A stretch of DNA of 64,000 nucleotides from Phoronis australis. Taxonomy: Eukaryota; Phoronida; Phoronidae. Location: assembly GCA_002633005.1 (NCBI GenBank), contig NMRA01000132.1, positions 740,585 to 804,584 of the forward strand, in the 5' to 3' direction. The translations under genes were made by a program, and so were the position numbers. How positions within the stretch are numbered: the stretch's first letter is position 1; each line of letters starts with the position of its first letter. Below, piece after piece: positions 23,101 to 30,781 of the stretch. Below the pieces are notes generated by a model, which saw only the letters and a list, made by a program, of their open reading frames with translations, had not been told where the DNA came from and made no database searches.

Positions 23101-26100
23101 GGTTAAATTCAATGTAGTGACCAGTTTTAGTTTACACATTCAAATGAAAAACTACAAATAATGAATAAACGAGATTGCTTATTTAGGTTAATAATGTCTA
23201 AGGTTCTCTTGACAACAGTTGCCAACTTTATTAAAGTCTGCCATTATCTTGTGTCTTGTTCTACTCACAGGTGTTCATTTAAATGGATGACACCAGTGAC
23301 GTCTGCATAACCAAATTACACAAGTACATATAATTGCGCAACTGAAATAGTTCTCAATACATGATATAGCTGTAGAGTTATTATATCCACTATTACGAAA
23401 ATATCATGACGTTCTCGAAAGTGCATGAATGAAACTGAAAGCTTGTATTAAATCACCAAAGTCTGTAAAGAAAATCACAACAAGTTTTGTATTCATATAC
23501 CACCTTCACATCAACGTATTATTTTGTAAAATAATAAATATTGGATGTAGAAAAAATCGGTGTCATCTCATACACTGTTTTTTGTGTTGTTTTTGTATAG
23601 TTTAACGAAAAGTCTTCAATTATTTTATGAAAATTCATTTATAGCGTGCACAGAATACTAGGCTGGGTGTTAAGTTCCAATGGTTACTATTACTAATAGT
23701 AGTGATAATGAGGGTGTCGGTAAGTTGACACTTTCTAAGTTATAAACATATTAGCTGTCCGAGATCTGTACTGCTGAAGTTAGAGACCAAGCGAGTTTTC
23801 TCATGACTAAAAAGCGTCCGCGTATGCAAGTGGTTCTAATCGATATAACACGAAGTTGAAGCAGAATATTTCATCAAAGTAACTCACTTTACTCTAGTAG
23901 TTATAGCACGGAAATACAGTGGGACCAGCCTTGCCAGGAACGCAAATTTGAAGTCATTACAAAAACTTCCGACGCATTGTAATTCCTGTGAACTAATTCC
24001 AGTGAGTTACAAACTAATTGTAATGAGACGTCAATTCAGTACATGGAATTTGAAACTCACAATGCATTGTGAACTGTTTATAATGACTTGAAATTCATTC
24101 AGTGTATTTAGTAGTAAATCATTACAAGTGCGATTTGATTTGCAGTTTAAGTGAACGTCAGAGTTGGCTCCGCTACGTTCCCGTATTTGAGCCCTGGTGC
24201 TCTGTTTGCTTCGAAGTATAATGGTTCTCAATTAGGTCCTTTTGCTAAAAGATCTCAATTAAATTTCTGTTTCAGCAACCTTTGCTAAACGACTGAGTAA
24301 CGGTAAGTCTTTTTGTTTGGCAGCTGACAGAAAAAAAAAAACTAGTTTTAAAACGACGTTGGTATCTTCCAGAGCTTATATCTTTTGATAATTAATATTC
24401 CACTTCTGATTAACGAGCCCTTTGTTTATTTGTACCGCATTAATTAAAGCAGAATATTCATTCAGCAATAATTCAAGAGTACGATCAAAGTAGCACCAAG
24501 TCTGCTGCGGGTCGATTTTCAACTCGTCGAGTTTCAAAGCATTATAGTGAGTTTCCAATTATTTACAATGTATGTAAATTCAATCTAATGAGTTGTCAAT
24601 TCTTTATACTGATTTAGAAGTCATTATAATAATTTTATATTTGAGCTCGCACCAAAGTTGGAGCAGGTAAATCTCGTATTAGATCTATAAAATGCGCTTG
24701 ATGTGATTGCTTTCCTGATATGGTCGCATTTGTGTTTCAGCAACAATTGCGAAAAGATTCCCTAACCGTAAGTTGTTTGCACGTCTGATAGCCAAAATGG
24801 TTTGCTTTGCTACAACGTTGACCTCTGTCTAACCCCCGTTGTTTGTTTATAATACCCGTCTTTAGTGTGTCTGCCGTTTTCGTCGTTTTTACCACAAGCT
24901 CTATCTATGGTCAACCAACACGGTTTCCAAGGAGTAATTAATCGTTACATTGAGTTTAAAAATTCACAATGCATGCTGAAACTCATTATGTTGAGTTAGA
25001 AGTTGTTATGAAGAGTTCCAATTTGAGTGAACGGCAGAGTTAGCTCCGCTACGCCTCCGTATTAGAACACTTATGCTCTATTTGCTTCGAAGCATAACAA
25101 TTATCAACTGAGTTCTTTCTCATAAGAACGCTTTTAAATTTCTGTTTCAGCAACGATTTCCCTACGACTGGCTAACGGTAGGTCTTGGTTTATGGTTAAT
25201 TGGCGGCTGATGGAAAAAGGTAGCTGTGATACGATATTGTCCAACAGCAACGCTGATACGTTTTGATAATTCATTATAATGAGTCGTCAAATTTTTATAC
25301 TGAGTTAGAAGTCATTATAGGTATTTAATATTTAAACTCGCAGCAATGTTAGAGCACGTAACTTCCATGATAGAACCTTAATACTGCATTTGATCTGAAA
25401 TGAAATTAGTCAATTCTTTACTTTCCTGATGTGGTCACACTTGTGTTCCAGCAACAATTGCCAAACGATTCAGTAATGGTAAGTTTTTACACACTTTGGC
25501 ATCTGATAACCAAAAACATGGCAGTATATTGAGTTGGAAATCATCACAAAGAGTTCCAATCTGAGTGAACGGCAGATTTGGCTCCGCTGCGTTTCCATAT
25601 TTGAGCTCTGATGCTCTGTTTGCTTCGAAGTATAATGGTTCTCAAGTAGGTCCTTTGCTATAAGATCTCAATTAAATTTCTGTTTCAGCAACCTTTACTA
25701 AACGACTGAGTAATGGTAAGTGTTTTTGCTTGGCTTACGATAAATTGGCAGATGACAGAAAAAAGCTATCTTTGATATGACGTTGACCTCTTCCAAAGCT
25801 TTTGATATTAATATTCAAACTCAGATTAACGAGCCCTTTTGTTTGTTTGTAATGTGTTTCACGTGTAATGTGCTTCACGTGTAATGTGCTTCACGTGTAA
25901 TGTGCTTCACGTGTAATGCGCTTCACGTGTAATGTGCTTCACGTTACCGCATCTTTTATCTATCAGCAACCAATGTGGTTTCCACTGAATTATTAAAAAA
26001 TGGTCAGTTTTGGTAGTGGTTCTGGCCGAAGGATTTCGTAGTTGAAGCTTTCAGTAAATAATTAATCAAAATAACTCACTTTACTGTAACAAGAGTAGTT

Positions 26101-27559
26101 ATAGTGCGGAAACTTTAGTAGGACCCGCTGTGCTATGAACTCAAATTTGAAATCATGTTAACAATTTCTGACACATTATAACGAGTTGCATAGTCGGTCT
26201 AATTTTTTCAAACTCCCTACAATGATCTGCGAACTCGTAATAAGTTTTCAATTGACATCATTGAGCAGATTAATATGACTTGAAACTTATTACGATGTGT
26301 TGTCATATTGTACTTAGTTGGAATGTATTATAAAGACTACCAGAGCAGAGCTGGTAGCACTACATTTTAATCCTTTCCCTTGAGATCGCATTTAAATTTC
26401 TGTTTCAGCAACAGTTACCAAACGGTAAATCTTTTGCTTGGTTATGATAAGTTGGCAGCTGATAGAAAAAAGAGATCTTTGATACTGTTGTCCTCTGGCA
26501 AGCGCTTACAGTATAAGTTTTGATAATGAATATCCACTTTCCGGTTAACGACCGCTCTCGTTTGTTTTACAATAATTTTAAGTAGAATATTCAATTACAA
26601 GAAATCAAAATACGGAATCCTAGTAGCACCAACCCCACTGCGAATCCAAATTTGAAATAATTTTAACGATTTCCAACTCATAGATTGAGTTTCAAAGCAT
26701 TATAATGCGTTTCCAATTATCTATAATGACTTGAAACTCCTGAAGTCATTATATTAACGAGTTCGCAGTAGAGTTGGAGCATGTTACATATTTGAAATGT
26801 AGAGCGCTAATGGTGTGTTTGCAGTAAATTAAAGTTCTCAATTCATTTATTTCCTCATGTAATCGGAACCAGTTTTACTTTTTCAGCGACTGTTGCCTTG
26901 ACGACTGAGTAACGGTAAGTCTTTTACATGCTTCACATTGGAAGTTAATTGACACGAAGTGTTGATCCGCATCTAAAGCATCCAAGTCGTGGTAAAGTTG
27001 CATTTTGCTTTGTTTAGCTTTCTAATTTCAAAGTCGGTGTCGAACAATGGTGTACCAGGTTTAACCGTTCCTCAGTTTTCTTCGCCTTTTCACTAATTTT
27101 TGGCAACCTTCCTAATATTCCACCTCTACCAAGAACAATTTTCGTACCTCCTACAATTTTCATTTTCGCTCATCGTCTGAAATATTACCCAGGAGTACGT
27201 GCCACCCATTGCCCCCAAAGGCACCTCTCGATGCTTTGCTACAGCAGGCAAAACCTTTCAAAAATATCATCCTTAGGCACATTTTTAACAAGCCGACCAG
27301 TCTTCAACAGCGGCGGGTAATTTTTCTCAGGTTAAATTTTTTTTGCACGTAAAAGTTAGACCCCACGGGGTCAAAATTAAATGATATACGGGGTTGAATA
27401 CGTTCAACTTAGATTAAAAATCACTTGTGGTGTTTAGTAAATAAATATCTATCTGTTTCAGATCTACCATACAGAACACACAAGCAGAAGCCCGACGATA
27501 TGGCATTTACAAATACAAGTAGTTCAGAAAAAGAAGGAATTAAAGCATTTCAGTTGTAA
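5038..27559 (+). CDS. Microexon-array gene encoding a secreted 9-residue-repeat polypeptide (whole-gene span)
   Basis: I do not recognise this gene. A 64-nt first exon encodes a signal peptide and ends in phase 1. It is followed by 28 microexons of exactly 27 nt, each starting in phase 1 (2 nt completing a codon) and ending in phase 1, with tttcag acceptors and mostly gtaag donors. A terminal exon at 27,462 closes the frame; signal + 28 x 27 + 98 nt is 918 nt, or 305 residues. Only this frame is open in both microexon types: frame 0 has TGA in the L type and frame 2 has TAA in most copies. Third-codon-position changes are frequent and silent (Thr ACA/ACT/ACG/ACC, Ala GCC/GCT/GCG), which suggests selection on the peptide. 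Residues 5-6 of the repeat are dibasic (KR or RR) in 23 of 28, and N-X-T sequons form across most splice junctions. It could be a polypeptide hormone-like precursor, a glycosylated repeat protein, or an analogue of the secreted microexon gene products of schistosomes. The function is unknown. Confidence 0.8.
5102..6254 (+). other. Intron 1 of the microexon gene
   Basis: No further microexon is seen. The left part is unique. From about 5990 the sequence becomes recognisable as the second half of the array intron (agcaaaatattgaatgacaa, gagttg words, tgatatggt), so the repeat array begins inside this intron. Confidence 0.5.
6255..6281 (+). CDS. Microexon (F type), TIASRFSN
   Basis: It is 27 nt, phase 1 to 1, with acceptor tgtctttcag and donor gtgagt, the only gtgagt in the set. 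The usual dibasic pair is SR here. With the G of exon 1 it adds Ala before Thr. Confidence 0.75.
6939..6965 (+). CDS. Microexon (L type), TFAKRLSN
   Basis: It is 27 nt, phase 1 to 1, with acceptor ttctgtttcag and donor gtaagtc. It encodes the standard L-type repeat. Confidence 0.8.
7293..7372. repeat. GGAC tetranucleotide microsatellite
   Basis: An imperfect run of ggac/ggacg units lies in the intron between two microexons. It makes low-complexity open frames on the minus strand that are not genes. Confidence 0.85.
7622..7648 (+). CDS. Microexon (F type), TIAKIFSN
   Basis: It is 27 nt with acceptor ggatttcag and donor gtaagttt. It starts TA, so the junction codon is GTA (Val) rather than Ala; the N-V-T sequon is kept. 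KI replaces KR. Confidence 0.75.
8310..8336 (+). CDS. Microexon (mixed type), TIAKRLSN
   Basis: It is 27 nt with acceptor tatgtttcag and donor gtaagtc. It has Ile like the F type but Leu-Ser like the L type, so it may be a recombinant or ancestral form. Confidence 0.8.
8472..8531 (+). CDS. Candidate extended microexon (60 nt) using an intronic acceptor
   Basis: A deletion joined mid-intron sequence to the body of a TIARRFTN microexon and removed its own acceptor. Upstream, the motif ttctttctactgcag, present in the neighbouring introns, offers a new acceptor. From there to the donor (gtaact) is exactly 60 nt, phase 1 to 1 and open: V, IKTEYTITMTP, then TIARRFTN. The frame is kept, so the unit may have been rescued as a longer exon. 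The donor is weaker than its neighbours. If the acceptor is not used, this is a dead unit. Confidence 0.45.
9019..9045 (+). pseudogene. Decayed microexon (L type)
   Basis: The 27-nt body still reads TFAKRLSN, but the acceptor AG is AA (tatcttaa) and the donor GT is AT (ataagcc). It is probably not spliced. Confidence 0.75.
9513..9539 (+). CDS. Microexon (F type), TIARRFTN
   Basis: It is 27 nt with acceptor tgtgtttcag and donor gtaagttg. It is first in the first full 2.23-kb unit, and the dibasic pair is RR. Confidence 0.8.
10129..10155 (+). pseudogene. Microexon with lost acceptor (L type)
   Basis: The body TFAKRLSN and the donor gtaagtc are intact, but the acceptor is tttcat instead of tttcag. 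The sister copies at 12352, 14584 and 16816 have tttcag. Confidence 0.75.
10640..10666 (+). CDS. Microexon (F type), TIAKRFTN
   Basis: It is 27 nt with acceptor tgtgtttcag and donor gtaaattg, where A replaces G at +5. It encodes the standard F-type repeat. Confidence 0.78.
11244..11270 (+). pseudogene. Microexon with lost donor (L type)
   Basis: The acceptor atatcttag is acceptable and the body reads TFAKRLSN, but the donor is AT (ataagcc), the same lesion as at 9046. This shows the lesion was copied by segmental duplication. Confidence 0.75.
11738..11764 (+). CDS. Microexon (F type), TIARRFTN
   Basis: It is 27 nt with acceptor tgtgtttcag and donor gtaagttg. It is the first member of the second 2.23-kb unit. 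Confidence 0.8.
12352..12378 (+). CDS. Microexon (L type), TFAKRLSN, ends in T
   Basis: It is 27 nt with acceptor tttgtttcag and donor t|gtaaga. The last base is T, so the next junction codon is TCA (Ser), giving an N-S-T sequon. Confidence 0.75.
12863..12889 (+). CDS. Microexon (F type), TIAKIFTN
   Basis: It is 27 nt with acceptor tgtgtttcag and donor gtaagttg. An AGA-to-ATA change turns KR into KI; the change is shared with the copy at 15095. Confidence 0.8.
13467..13493 (+). CDS. Microexon (L type), TFAKRLSN, ends in A
   Basis: It is 27 nt with acceptor atatttcag and donor a|gtaagcc. The junction codon becomes ACA (Thr), so an N-T-T sequon is kept. Confidence 0.78.
13963..13989 (+). CDS. 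Microexon (F type), TIARRFTN
   Basis: It is 27 nt with acceptor tgtgtttcag and donor gtaagttc. It is the first member of the third 2.23-kb unit. Confidence 0.8.
14584..14610 (+). CDS. Microexon (L type), TFAKRLSN
   Basis: It is 27 nt with acceptor tttgtttcag and donor gtaagtc. Asn is AAT. Confidence 0.8.
15095..15121 (+). CDS. Microexon (F type), TIAKIFTN
   Basis: It is 27 nt with acceptor tgtgtttcag and donor gtaagttg. It carries the same KI change as the copy at 12863. Confidence 0.8.
15699..15725 (+). CDS. Microexon (L type), TFAKRLSN, ends in A
   Basis: It is 27 nt with acceptor atatttcag and donor a|gtaagcc, a sister of 13467. Confidence 0.78.
16194..16220 (+). CDS. Microexon (F type), TIARRFTN
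   Basis: It is 27 nt with acceptor tgtgtttcag and donor gtaagttc. It is the first member of the fourth 2.23-kb unit. Confidence 0.8.
16816..16842 (+). CDS. Microexon (L type), TFAKRLGN
   Basis: It is 27 nt with acceptor tttgtttcag and donor gtaagtc. Ser is replaced by Gly (AGT to GGT). Confidence 0.78.
17328..17354 (+). CDS. Microexon (F type), TIAKRFSN
   Basis: It is 27 nt with acceptor tgtatttcag and donor gtaatttg. It begins GA, so the junction codon is GGA (Gly), giving an N-G-T sequon. Confidence 0.75.
18048..18074 (+). CDS. Microexon (L type), TLAKRLSN
   Basis: It is 27 nt with acceptor ctgtttcag and donor gtaagtc. TTG replaces TTT, giving Leu at repeat position 3. Confidence 0.8.
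18560..18586 (+). CDS. Microexon (F type), TIAKRFSN
   Basis: It is 27 nt with acceptor tgtgtttcag and donor gtaagttg. Confidence 0.8.
19252..19278 (+). CDS. Microexon (L type), TFAKRLSN
   Basis: It is 27 nt with acceptor tatgtttcag and donor gtaagcc. Ser is AGC, a silent change. Confidence 0.8.
19727..19753 (+). CDS. Microexon (F type), TIAKRFIN
   Basis: It is 27 nt with acceptor tatgtttcag and donor gtaagttg. Thr is replaced by Ile at repeat position 8. Confidence 0.78.
20337..20344 (+). pseudogene. Deleted microexon (residual 3' end)
   Basis: Only about eight bases (gattaacg) before an intact gtaagtc donor remain. Body and acceptor are gone, while the intron sequence on both sides is typical of the array. 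Confidence 0.65.
20805..20831 (+). CDS. Microexon (F type), TIAKRFTN
   Basis: It is 27 nt with acceptor tgtgtttcag and donor gtaagtta. It begins GA (junction Gly), like the copy at 17328. Confidence 0.78.
21089..21115 (+). CDS. Microexon (diverged F type), PIAKRFTK
   Basis: It is 27 nt with acceptor tatatttcag and donor gtaattt. Thr is replaced by Pro and the final Asn by Lys, so the sequons on both its sides are lost. It sits before the longest intron of the array. Confidence 0.65.
21240..23825. other. Non-array insertion inside a microexon-gene intron (about 2.6 kb)
   Basis: Array intron sequence breaks off near 21,240 and resumes near 23,825 (gtggttctaat, gaagttgaagcagaatatt). Between these points there are no gagttg-type words and no recognisable coding domain. 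It is probably a decayed mobile element, but I could not find its ends or terminal repeats. Confidence 0.5.
24276..24302 (+). CDS. Microexon (L type), TFAKRLSN
   Basis: It is 27 nt with acceptor ctgtttcag and donor gtaagtc. It is the first microexon after the 2.6-kb insertion. Confidence 0.8.
24741..24767 (+). CDS. Microexon (F type), TIAKRFPN, ends in C
   Basis: It is 27 nt with acceptor tgtgtttcag and donor c|gtaagttg. The next junction codon becomes CCA, giving N-P-T, the one X that blocks glycosylation. Confidence 0.75.
25151..25177 (+). CDS. Microexon (diverged L type), TISLRLAN
   Basis: It is 27 nt with acceptor ctgtttcag and donor gtaggtc. It has LR in place of KR and several other changes, so it is the most diverged copy with both splice sites and a full 27 nt. 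Confidence 0.65.
25452..25478 (+). CDS. Microexon (F type), TIAKRFSN
   Basis: It is 27 nt with acceptor tgtgttccag and donor gtaagttt. Its introns are short, about 210-270 bp. Confidence 0.8.
25689..25715 (+). CDS. Microexon (L type), TFTKRLSN
   Basis: It is 27 nt with acceptor ctgtttcag and donor gtaagtg. It is the last microexon of standard length and frame. Confidence 0.8.
25849..25944. repeat. 16-bp minisatellite with CACGTG palindromes (six copies)
   Basis: The unit gtaatgtgcttcacgt is repeated six times with two substitutions. Each unit junction forms CACGTG, the canonical E-box palindrome. It lies in the intron after the last standard microexon. Confidence 0.9.
26409..26424 (+). CDS. 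Shortened 16-nt microexon, possible alternative exon
   Basis: The acceptor ctgtttcag and donor gtaaatc are intact, but an 11-nt deletion leaves 16 nt (TVTK plus two bases). Using it shifts the frame: joined straight to the terminal exon it reads TVTKR and then a 19-residue tail ending at 27,520-27,522. It may be used, skipped or dead. Confidence 0.4.
26887..26914 (+). pseudogene. 28-nt microexon with frame lesion and stop
   Basis: The acceptor tttttcag and donor gtaagtc are present, but the body is 28 nt and carries a stop whether entered in phase 1 (TAA at 26,910) or after the 16-nt exon (TGA at 26,906). It is either skipped or acts as an alternative 3' end. Confidence 0.55.
27462..27559 (+). 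CDS. Microexon gene, terminal exon
   Basis: The acceptor atctgtttcag follows a pyrimidine-rich tract. Entered in phase 1 from the microexon ending at 25,715 it gives Asp, then LPYRTHKQKPDDMAFTNTSS and a further 11 residues to TAA. Entered after the 16-nt exon it gives a shorter tail with an internal RR (AEARRYGIYKYK). All three frames are open for at least 19 codons, so the sequence alone does not fix the C-terminus. No canonical AATAAA was seen close downstream. Confidence 0.55.
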
Positions 27560-30500
27560 CAACTTGGTTTTGGGATATAAATAAGAACATATTGTCGATT
27601 ACTTGTTTTTATACACGTACTGACGGATGTTTGATCGGACCGCCGATCGGACCGCCGATCGAACCTCTCGGTCACGCCGACCTTGGAAGAACAACGAGCT
27701 GATTTCGAAAACGCAGCACTTGGAGTTTTTTGTTTTTACATCGAGCTGGTCTTATTTTTTCTAATATACACCTCAACCTTAAAGTACAAATCCCGGGATT
27801 TTTGGTGCAACGTAATGTCTTACTAAGTCCTAATTAGGATATACTTTTATAATTAATAGCAACTTGAACTTCAGCGACACCCGACGACCTTGTCTAGTAA
27901 CGTCTGAGTCACTTGTCTCGTGATCAGAGTCCCAGTTCTCCCAACTCAGCAAGAGAACATTTCAAGCAGTAATCACCAGTTTTATTTACCATGAGCCAAC
28001 ACTGGGTGATATATCCGATTTACGAACGAACTCGGGCGCTTTTAAAGTGAACAGTGCGATTTGTCTGACTAAAGAGATGGCAAAGAAGTTGACGGCAGTG
28101 AACTGGAGCAAGTGATGTTTAAAAGTACGCTTGTACAGTCGTGTGCAGAATGGCGGCTGGGCGACAAGTTGAGCATATACACTATCTCGATAAGAAGCTG
28201 ACCTCTTTGTGCCTCACCACGCCAATGTGCGGTACATGACGAGTATACGTCCTATTTGTCACATTGTAACACCGTTGGGAGGGGGGGGGGGGNGGGGGGG
28301 GGAGTATTCACACGACCAACATCGCATCATGAGTCGCGTAATAAATGCCGTTCGTTGTGAAGCTTTACACGTTTGTTCGACTTAAATCTAAACAGAAATA
28401 ACAGGACCTTTCATGCGTTTTTGCGGCACCCGCAATTTCCCATTCAACTATAAAACAACAACAACGACAACAAATGCTGTCGGGCATTTTTGGATGTTAC
28501 ATCTCCCGTTCGACAAAAAAACGCTGTCGGTACGTCTTTGTGTGCTGCAGAGAACATTTCACCCGGCTTAGACCCAGATGTCCCGCTTTTTATCCTGAAG
28601 TCCCGCTTTTCAATCCAGTTTTTTCGTTCTTGAATGTTAACCGTGACAACTATGCAACAATTGTTCAAAATAACACTTTTATTGTTATTTTACAGAGTAC
28701 GCTTTCTTTAGTCACATAGCAATCGTAAAAATGTGTCCGAATGTCACTTGTTTACGGTAAGTTACCCTACATGTATCAGGAACACTAACTTTTACTTGCT
28801 GAAGAAAAAATATTTCTAAACGTTTATGGAAAATCCTACACTGCAACCATTGTGATCAGCTATCCACAGTGCATTTCAAAGCTACGTGATAGATGTTTGC
28901 TCATTTTTGTCTATCAGAAAACCTTTATCTGCAAATTTCGGATAGATGCTTGGAGTAGTTTATCGCATTTTTCGTAAATGTCAGTGTATTCTAAGTTTTT
29001 ACTGAATAATGTAATTGTATCAAACGGTAACAAAGGTCAAATTAATTGTAATATATAAAGATGTTTAATTTTGGATGAATTCCAGTCTCCACAGGAAGTG
29101 TATGGGATACATTTTCTAAATTTATAAAACCTTTGTCTTTAAAGTGGAGAAATCTTTTGAATTACTGAAATTATTTTCCTAGCAGCTTAACTAGTTATTT
29201 ATATAACCTCTCTGGTTCATTACATTACTATTTCACACTGTTATTTTTCGCATTTTGGTAACAGTCAGGTATGCTCTTGAATTAAATCATTTATCTTTTG
29301 CTTCTGGTATCATCATCAAGAACTGACAAAGGGCTTTCTTATGACGTGGCTTGTACGCAATTCGGTAGAAAAACGGCGGGGTTGCGGAAAGTTTTAATGA
29401 GAGTAAACTGCATAGCGAATACACACACCGAAACAAACGAATGCCAACAACTCTCACGCATGCGCGGCGCAACCTCAGCGGCCGCGAGATCGGAGTTGGC
29501 ATTCCAGGGCTAGAGTTCTATATTGAATGTGATTCTCTGCCACAGAAGTCAAACTGTTCACCAGGTATTTTTATGGTTTGTTCGTAAAGATATTGAATTT
29601 CTGTTGCTTTCAAAACATTTTCCTTTATAATTTCAAATTTAAAAAAGCGATCTGTCAACTGCTCGTCACTTCGTTCATTTTTCTCCCACTCGACAAAGCA
29701 CGTCTCCTTAATTTTTTATTTGGTATGGCAAGTCATAAACGTAGCACTTTCCTTTATATGGAAAATGTGTCTTTTGACCTTTCATGTAGCAAAACAATGG
29801 AGATTTCAAACAGCAGCCAGTCCGACTTCTTTGAATGCATGCGCGCATATATATTAGTGGCAGGGATTTTGAAAACTGTATTGGGATTAAAAAAGTTTTT
29901 ATTTCGTATATGTCTCACAAAAAGTGAATTGGGCGTTCTTTTTTCTAAAAAGTCGTGCAGTATTCGAAGTGAATAACTCTTACGTTATTAGCATCCCCAA
30001 GAAATAGATTCTCCGCGATCTGTTTGCAATGTGTTTTTACGAGTTTTCGCGGTCCATGAATCTTTAACGAAACTCTCACTGTAGACTCAAGAATGGTTAG
30101 AAATCAATGAATGCCTGTCGCCTTGGGAAGTCTCTACACGTTTAGCGGCCCGAGGTTTCTTGTGCGCACGCTTAAGATTTGAGCAGCACTACTACCTTGC
30201 TTACTGACACTCCGCAGCCTTGATCCTACACATATTGAAAATGACGGCGCCCCTACACAAACTTTCTAAATCGAGTTCGCATCACCTGAGGTCAGTGTTC
30301 CTGTAGGCGTAGAAAGATCAGCGTACGATTACGCTATTGGTGCCCCCAAAATGCTGTAAGCGTGAGGCACCAAAAAGCGCGTTGTCTGTAGCATAGGCTA
30401 ATTCCGCTATATTGTTAACCCGCCACTGTAGTATTTATACAGCTTTTACAACAAAGTTATCTGTGGGTGACATTCTTGAGGGTTTATGGCAGGCCTAAGC

Positions 30501-30769
30501 CAGAGTGTATTTTGTCCGTTATAGACTATTTAATGATCACTGGCGTATACTCTATCATATGAAATTGTTTTTTTGTGGTACCTGGAATGCTAAATTGTCG
30601 TGGATCCTTTGAGTTTCTGGCGGCAACTTTCCAGAGTGCTAAGTGTGGAACGGTTGTACAGCACCTCGAATCTCTAATCTAGCTCAATCCCCCCTCATAA
30701 GGTCCCCAGGGGTCACATCCGTATGCAAAAAACGGCAGACAGCCATCTTTCTGGACAGTATTATACTGT
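27560..30769. other. Intergenic region
   Basis: No gene is recognised. Near 27,635-27,665 there are near-identical copies of gatcggaccgcc. A poly-G run with one undetermined base (n at 28,293) lies at 28,279-28,302. The stretch 29,540-30,090 belongs to a dispersed repeat family. Open frames here, such as 28,474-28,719 and 29,578-29,976, match nothing known to me. Confidence 0.4.
29540..30090. repeat. Dispersed repeat, copy 1
   Basis: The segment around 29,577-29,690 (gttcgtaaagatattgaatt, ctgtcaactgctcgtcactt) and the one near 30,045-30,070 match, in the same order, 52,515-52,615 and 52,665-52,720. The two copies are diverged and have no clear ends. Confidence 0.5.
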
Positions 30770-30781
30770 TGTGCACTGTAA

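Larger units (their letters stand above)
5990..26940 (+). repeat. Tandem array of about 35 microexon-plus-intron units
   Basis: The units are about 650 bp at the left end (6.2-8.3 kb). Further right they alternate between about 580-620 bp (F-type to L-type exon) and about 470-510 bp (L-type to F-type exon). Two intron classes alternate. One contains 'gatagccaaaa' followed by an accgcatgctctatctatgg-like segment. The other contains 'gcagctgatag', 'ataattaatatctcctttc' and 'ctgcagtaattaaagcaga'. Both share a gaagcagaatatt-like block, so they descend from one ancestral unit. Confidence 0.9.

Noticed and set aside
5990-26940. CRISPR-like array of conserved 27-nt blocks at regular spacing
   Set aside because: Spacing is about 0.5-0.7 kb, spacers are themselves repeated, blocks have splice sites and a common open frame, and the genome is animal.
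28474-28719. Possible THAP C-terminal part (CCREHFTR)
   Set aside because: Only CxxHF-like text matches; there is no N-terminal half and the rest is unlike the family.
29578-29976. 132-codon frame
   Set aside because: It lies in a dispersed repeat whose other copy at 52,480-52,800 does not keep the frame open.
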